From NCBI GenBank assembly GCA_945862325.1, contig CAMAXZ010000027.1:1-57558 (forward strand): a DNA stretch of 57,558 nt. The letters are read 5' to 3'. Source of the DNA: Klebsiella pneumoniae (lineage in GTDB: Bacteria > Myxococcota_A > UBA796 > SXON01). Position 1 is the stretch's first letter; each line of letters opens with the position of its first letter. This document shows, piece after piece, positions 57,011 to 57,558 of the stretch. The position numbers were made by a program, and so were the translations under genes. Under the pieces are notes generated by a model. The model was not told the origin of the DNA, did not search any database, and worked only from the letters and a program-made list of their open reading frames with translations.

Positions 57011-57041
57011 CGTACGCTTGACGTGTCAACCCAGCCGGGCG

Positions 57042-57068
57042 TTGACGCGGGGCCCCGCGCGGTACACT
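57042..57068 (+). promoter_or_regulatory. Candidate promoter of the GYF-like gene
   Basis: TTGACG at 57042-57047 and TACACT at 57063-57068 are spaced by 15 nt, just upstream of the ATG at 57077. The spacing is short, so the assignment is tentative. The short distance to the ATG implies a very brief or absent leader. Confidence 0.4.
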
Positions 57069-57076
57069 CTTGTCGC

Positions 57077-57558
57077 ATGGGTGGCTTCGAGGTTCGACGT
57101 AACGGTGTCGCGATCGCCGTACCGGACGTGGCTGCTCTCCGGCGCCTCGCCGACACGGGGGCGTTGTCCGCGGCGGACGAGGTCCGTCCCGAAGGCGGCG
57201 CGTGGACGCCGGCGACGGCGATCCCCGAGCTCCGCGGGCGTGTGCGCGCGGTGGACGACCCGTTCGCCGCGTGGGCCGACGTGGACGCCGTCGATCCCGA
57301 GTCGATCTACCGCAAGATGGTCGAGCCGGTGGAGGAGCTTCCGGAGGCCGCGGTGGCGCCGCGCACGACGATCGTCGTGCGCCGTCCGGGCGACCCCGAG
57401 CCCCTCCCGCTCGACTCCCTGACCCCGGTCGAAGCGCCGGCGCTGGAGGAGGTCGGCGTCCACGGGCCGCCCGCTGCCGCTTCGGCACCGCCGGCGAGCC
57501 CGCGCGCCGCCTCGCCGGTCTCTCCCGGCCTCGTGGTCCCGCGGCCGTCGGTCGCGCC
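57077..57558 (+). CDS. GYF-like domain protein, 3' end beyond the window
   Basis: The open frame gives 160 residues to the window edge. The N-terminal 55 residues (FEVRRNGVAIAVPDVAALRR, then DEVRPEGGAWTPATAIPEL) match the GYF_2-type layout of small adaptor domains in Myxococcota, with the same VR-x-EGGAW signature as the protein at 17898. An acidic stretch and a Pro/Ala/Ser-rich linker follow, cut by the end of the window. Function is unknown. Confidence 0.65.
   Translation, partial: MGGFEVRRNGVAIAVPDVAALRRLADTGALSAADEVRPEGGAWTPATAIPELRGRVRAVDDPFAAWADVDAVDPESIYRKMVEPVEELPEAAVAPRTTIVVRRPGDPEPLPLDSLTPVEAPALEEVGVHGPPAAASAPPASPRAASPVSPGLVVPRPSVA

Overview
This window is GC-rich and gene-dense, and it most resembles a chromosome of an uncultured Myxococcota or other deltaproteobacterial-type bacterium. 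Pointers are the many small lipoproteins and secreted proteins, C-terminal sorting tails of the MYXO-CTERM kind (Cys-Gly-Cys or a lone Cys, then a membrane helix, then arginines), a very large Asp/Cys repeat lipoprotein, a eukaryote-like Ser/Thr kinase with ATPase and helical domains, GGDEF signalling, and a LeuA/LeuB pair of the type I associate with Anaeromyxobacter relatives. All taxonomy is inference from the sequence.

Layout. 1-8506 (minus): eight translationally coupled genes running from aspS through a ferritin-like protein, a GyrB ATPase-methyltransferase fusion, a second methyltransferase, two sulfotransferases and a dimethylargininase-like enzyme to a membrane protein cut by the window edge. 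8546-17866 (minus): an unrecognised 539-residue protein, a DUF1028 secreted protein, a 1309-residue lipoprotein of 35 Asp/Cys modules, a PEGA protein and selB. 17898-28047: mixed small units on both strands (zinc-ribbon/GYF-like membrane protein, ABC ATPase, lipoproteins, LytM peptidase, metallo-beta-lactamase-fold hydrolase, M20 peptidase). 28142-29584: a GGDEF protein and tRNA-Val(CAC). 29585-37890: an accessory stretch next to the tRNA holding a toxin remnant, a single-chain (type ISP-like) restriction-modification enzyme and a divergent TcmP/DUF5131 pair. 37891-40198: an apparently autoregulated TetR with an FAD monooxygenase, and a convergent alpha/beta hydrolase. 40282-47811 (plus): a membrane protein, two SPFH proteins, selD, two more membrane proteins and a large kinase. 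47813-51034: ssb, deoxynucleoside kinase, panB and panC with a small membrane protein. 51037-56898 (minus): a desaturase, leuB, thiolase, leuA and a beta-helix protein. 57077-end: start of a GYF-like protein.

How the genes may work together. The most unusual group is 1-8506. An intact 43-kDa-type GyrB ATPase/transducer unit without TOPRIM is fused in frame to a SAM methyltransferase and is coupled to a paralogous methyltransferase and two sulfotransferases. That composition looks like a small-molecule tailoring pathway, possibly with a gyrase-derived resistance or gating element (inference). selB and selD show that the organism makes selenoproteins, but no UGA-containing gene was recognised here. 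panB and the leuA-type synthase both draw on alpha-ketoisovalerate, and they lie about 2.3 kb apart on opposite strands. The accessory stretch looks like a defence island beside a tRNA gene. No complete mobile element, CRISPR array or rRNA gene was seen.
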